Assembly: GCF_000428845.1 (NCBI RefSeq)
Contig: NZ_AUAS01000001.1
Location: forward strand, 558,001-622,000
Direction: 5' to 3'
Length of the DNA stretch: 64,000 nucleotides
Source of the DNA: Dyadobacter alkalitolerans DSM 23607
GTDB lineage: Bacteria; Bacteroidota; Bacteroidia; Cytophagales; Spirosomataceae
Part shown: positions 63,554-64,000 of the stretch, in pieces
Layout of the letters: the number at the start of each line of letters is the position of its first letter
Position numbering within the stretch: position 1 is the first letter of the stretch
Program-made: the position numbers and the translations under genes
Notes under the pieces: generated by a model
Database searches by the model: none
What the model saw: only the letters and a program-made list of their open reading frames with translations
What the model was told of the DNA's origin: nothing

Positions 63554-64000
63554 CTAAACTTTCTTATAATCCGGATGCTTGTACGGATCTCGATATGGGC
63601 GGGCCAAAAGCGCATTGGCTTCCCTATCCCCAACAATTTCGCGTTTTACGGGATCATAAACAATGGGCCGCCCGGTTTTCATGGAAAGATTTGCGAGAAT
63701 GCAGCTGGCAGTTGAAATGTGTCCTTCTTCAATGTCGGCAACGGGCTTGGTGCTGTTGTCGATCGCACTCAAAAAGTCAAGCATATGGAGCCTTGTAGCG
63801 GGTGCGGCATTAAGCTCAATGGCCTTTTCGGTCACATCTTCCGGATATTTTTCTTTTTCAAAAACCACATCCTTATGGATTTTCTCACCTTTGCCATTGG
63901 GAATGAAATCATAGGCCATTGTACTTGCCCATAATGTTCCTTTTTCTCCATACAAAGTAAATGACCACGGATAATCGGGATTATTGGGCGTTCCCCAGGT
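63554..64000 (-). CDS. Gfo/Idh/MocA-family oxidoreductase, C-terminal part (5' end outside window)
   Basis: The frame is open through the right edge, so about 149 C-terminal residues are seen. They contain FTLYGEKGTLWAST, RLHMLDFLSAIDNSTKPVADI and EEGHISTASCILANLSMKTG, typical of the C-terminal alpha/beta domain of secreted Bacteroidota Gfo/Idh/MocA dehydrogenases, which often act on sugars. The ending RPYRDPYKHPDYKKV is characteristic. The NAD(P)-binding domain and any Tat or Sec signal are outside. Confidence 0.85.
   Translation of the reverse strand, partial: TWGTPNNPDYPWSFTLYGEKGTLWASTMAYDFIPNGKGEKIHKDVVFEKEKYPEDVTEKAIELNAAPATRLHMLDFLSAIDNSTKPVADIEEGHISTASCILANLSMKTGRPIVYDPVKREIVGDREANALLARPYRDPYKHPDYKKV

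Overview
The window looks like chromosomal DNA of a free-living Bacteroidota, most likely a cytophagalean close to Dyadobacter or Spirosoma. This is inferred from gene content and style: TonB-dependent receptors with Bacteroidota-type architecture, LytS/LytTR pairs, YfhO, a HYC_CC_PP-type Cys protein, DUF4136, TlpA-like secreted thioredoxin proteins, a promoter matching the Bacteroidota -7 element TAnnTTTG, and near absence of Shine-Dalgarno sites. No marker gene such as 16S rRNA is present, so the genus is a guess.

Layout. 1-3.7 kb: the 3' end of a TonB-dependent receptor, a secreted helical-repeat protein and a LytS/LytTR two-component pair. 3.7-5.4 kb: a compact NHEJ pair, Ku plus a stand-alone LigD polymerase domain. 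5.5-9.3 kb: GH18 chitinase lipoprotein, endonuclease V, a membrane-anchored unknown, and a PEP mutase/isocitrate lyase-like enzyme with a carboxymuconolactone decarboxylase-like protein. 9.3-14.5 kb: an accessory island with a large inverted repeat, two unknown genes, an orphan IS21-like transposon end (exact 40-bp repeats) and a two-gene McrB/DUF2357-nuclease restriction system. 14.6-22.3 kb: YfiT-like DinB protein, YfhO, 6-phosphofructokinase, YdcF, a TlpA-like thioredoxin and a lactonase. 22.3-23.7 kb: a cluster of about 30-bp palindromic repeats and a frameshifted glycosyltransferase-like gene.

23.7-29.5 kb is a colinear metal (probably copper) handling cluster: small HMA protein, HYC_CC_PP protein, TonB receptor, an HMA-AraC regulator, a heavy-metal-binding lipoprotein, a periplasmic HMA protein and a His/Met-rich outer-membrane protein. 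29.5-34.9 kb: methyltransferase, persulfide-dioxygenase-like MBL-rhodanese protein, MATE exporter, HflX and tRNA-Arg(CCT). 35-39.2 kb: two convergent L,D-transpeptidases, prephenate dehydrogenase and an aminotransferase. 39.3-41.7 kb: modABC molybdate importer. 41.7-47.9 kb: SGNH hydrolase, sugar nucleotidyltransferase, IscA-type protein, and homoserine kinase and ThrA with a HEPN-domain gene between them.

47.9-53.7 kb: outer-membrane barrel, a tiny membrane protein, a giant FAD/Fe-S dehydrogenase and a secreted thioredoxin-fold protein. 53.7-61.9 kb: a second repeat cluster, then a histidine kinase/OmpR regulator divergent from a TolC-RND efflux operon in which the RND permease and its membrane-fusion adaptor are read as one 1452-residue polypeptide. 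61.9-62.6 kb: a HigBA toxin-antitoxin pair whose promoter lies in a perfect 20-bp-arm palindrome. The window ends with a DUF4136 lipoprotein and the C-terminal part of a Gfo/Idh/MocA oxidoreductase.

No wholly new system is proven here. The best candidates are the McrBC-like pair beside an orphan transposon end, the RND-adaptor fusion, the HEPN gene inside the threonine operon, and the metal cluster with its self-sensing AraC regulator.
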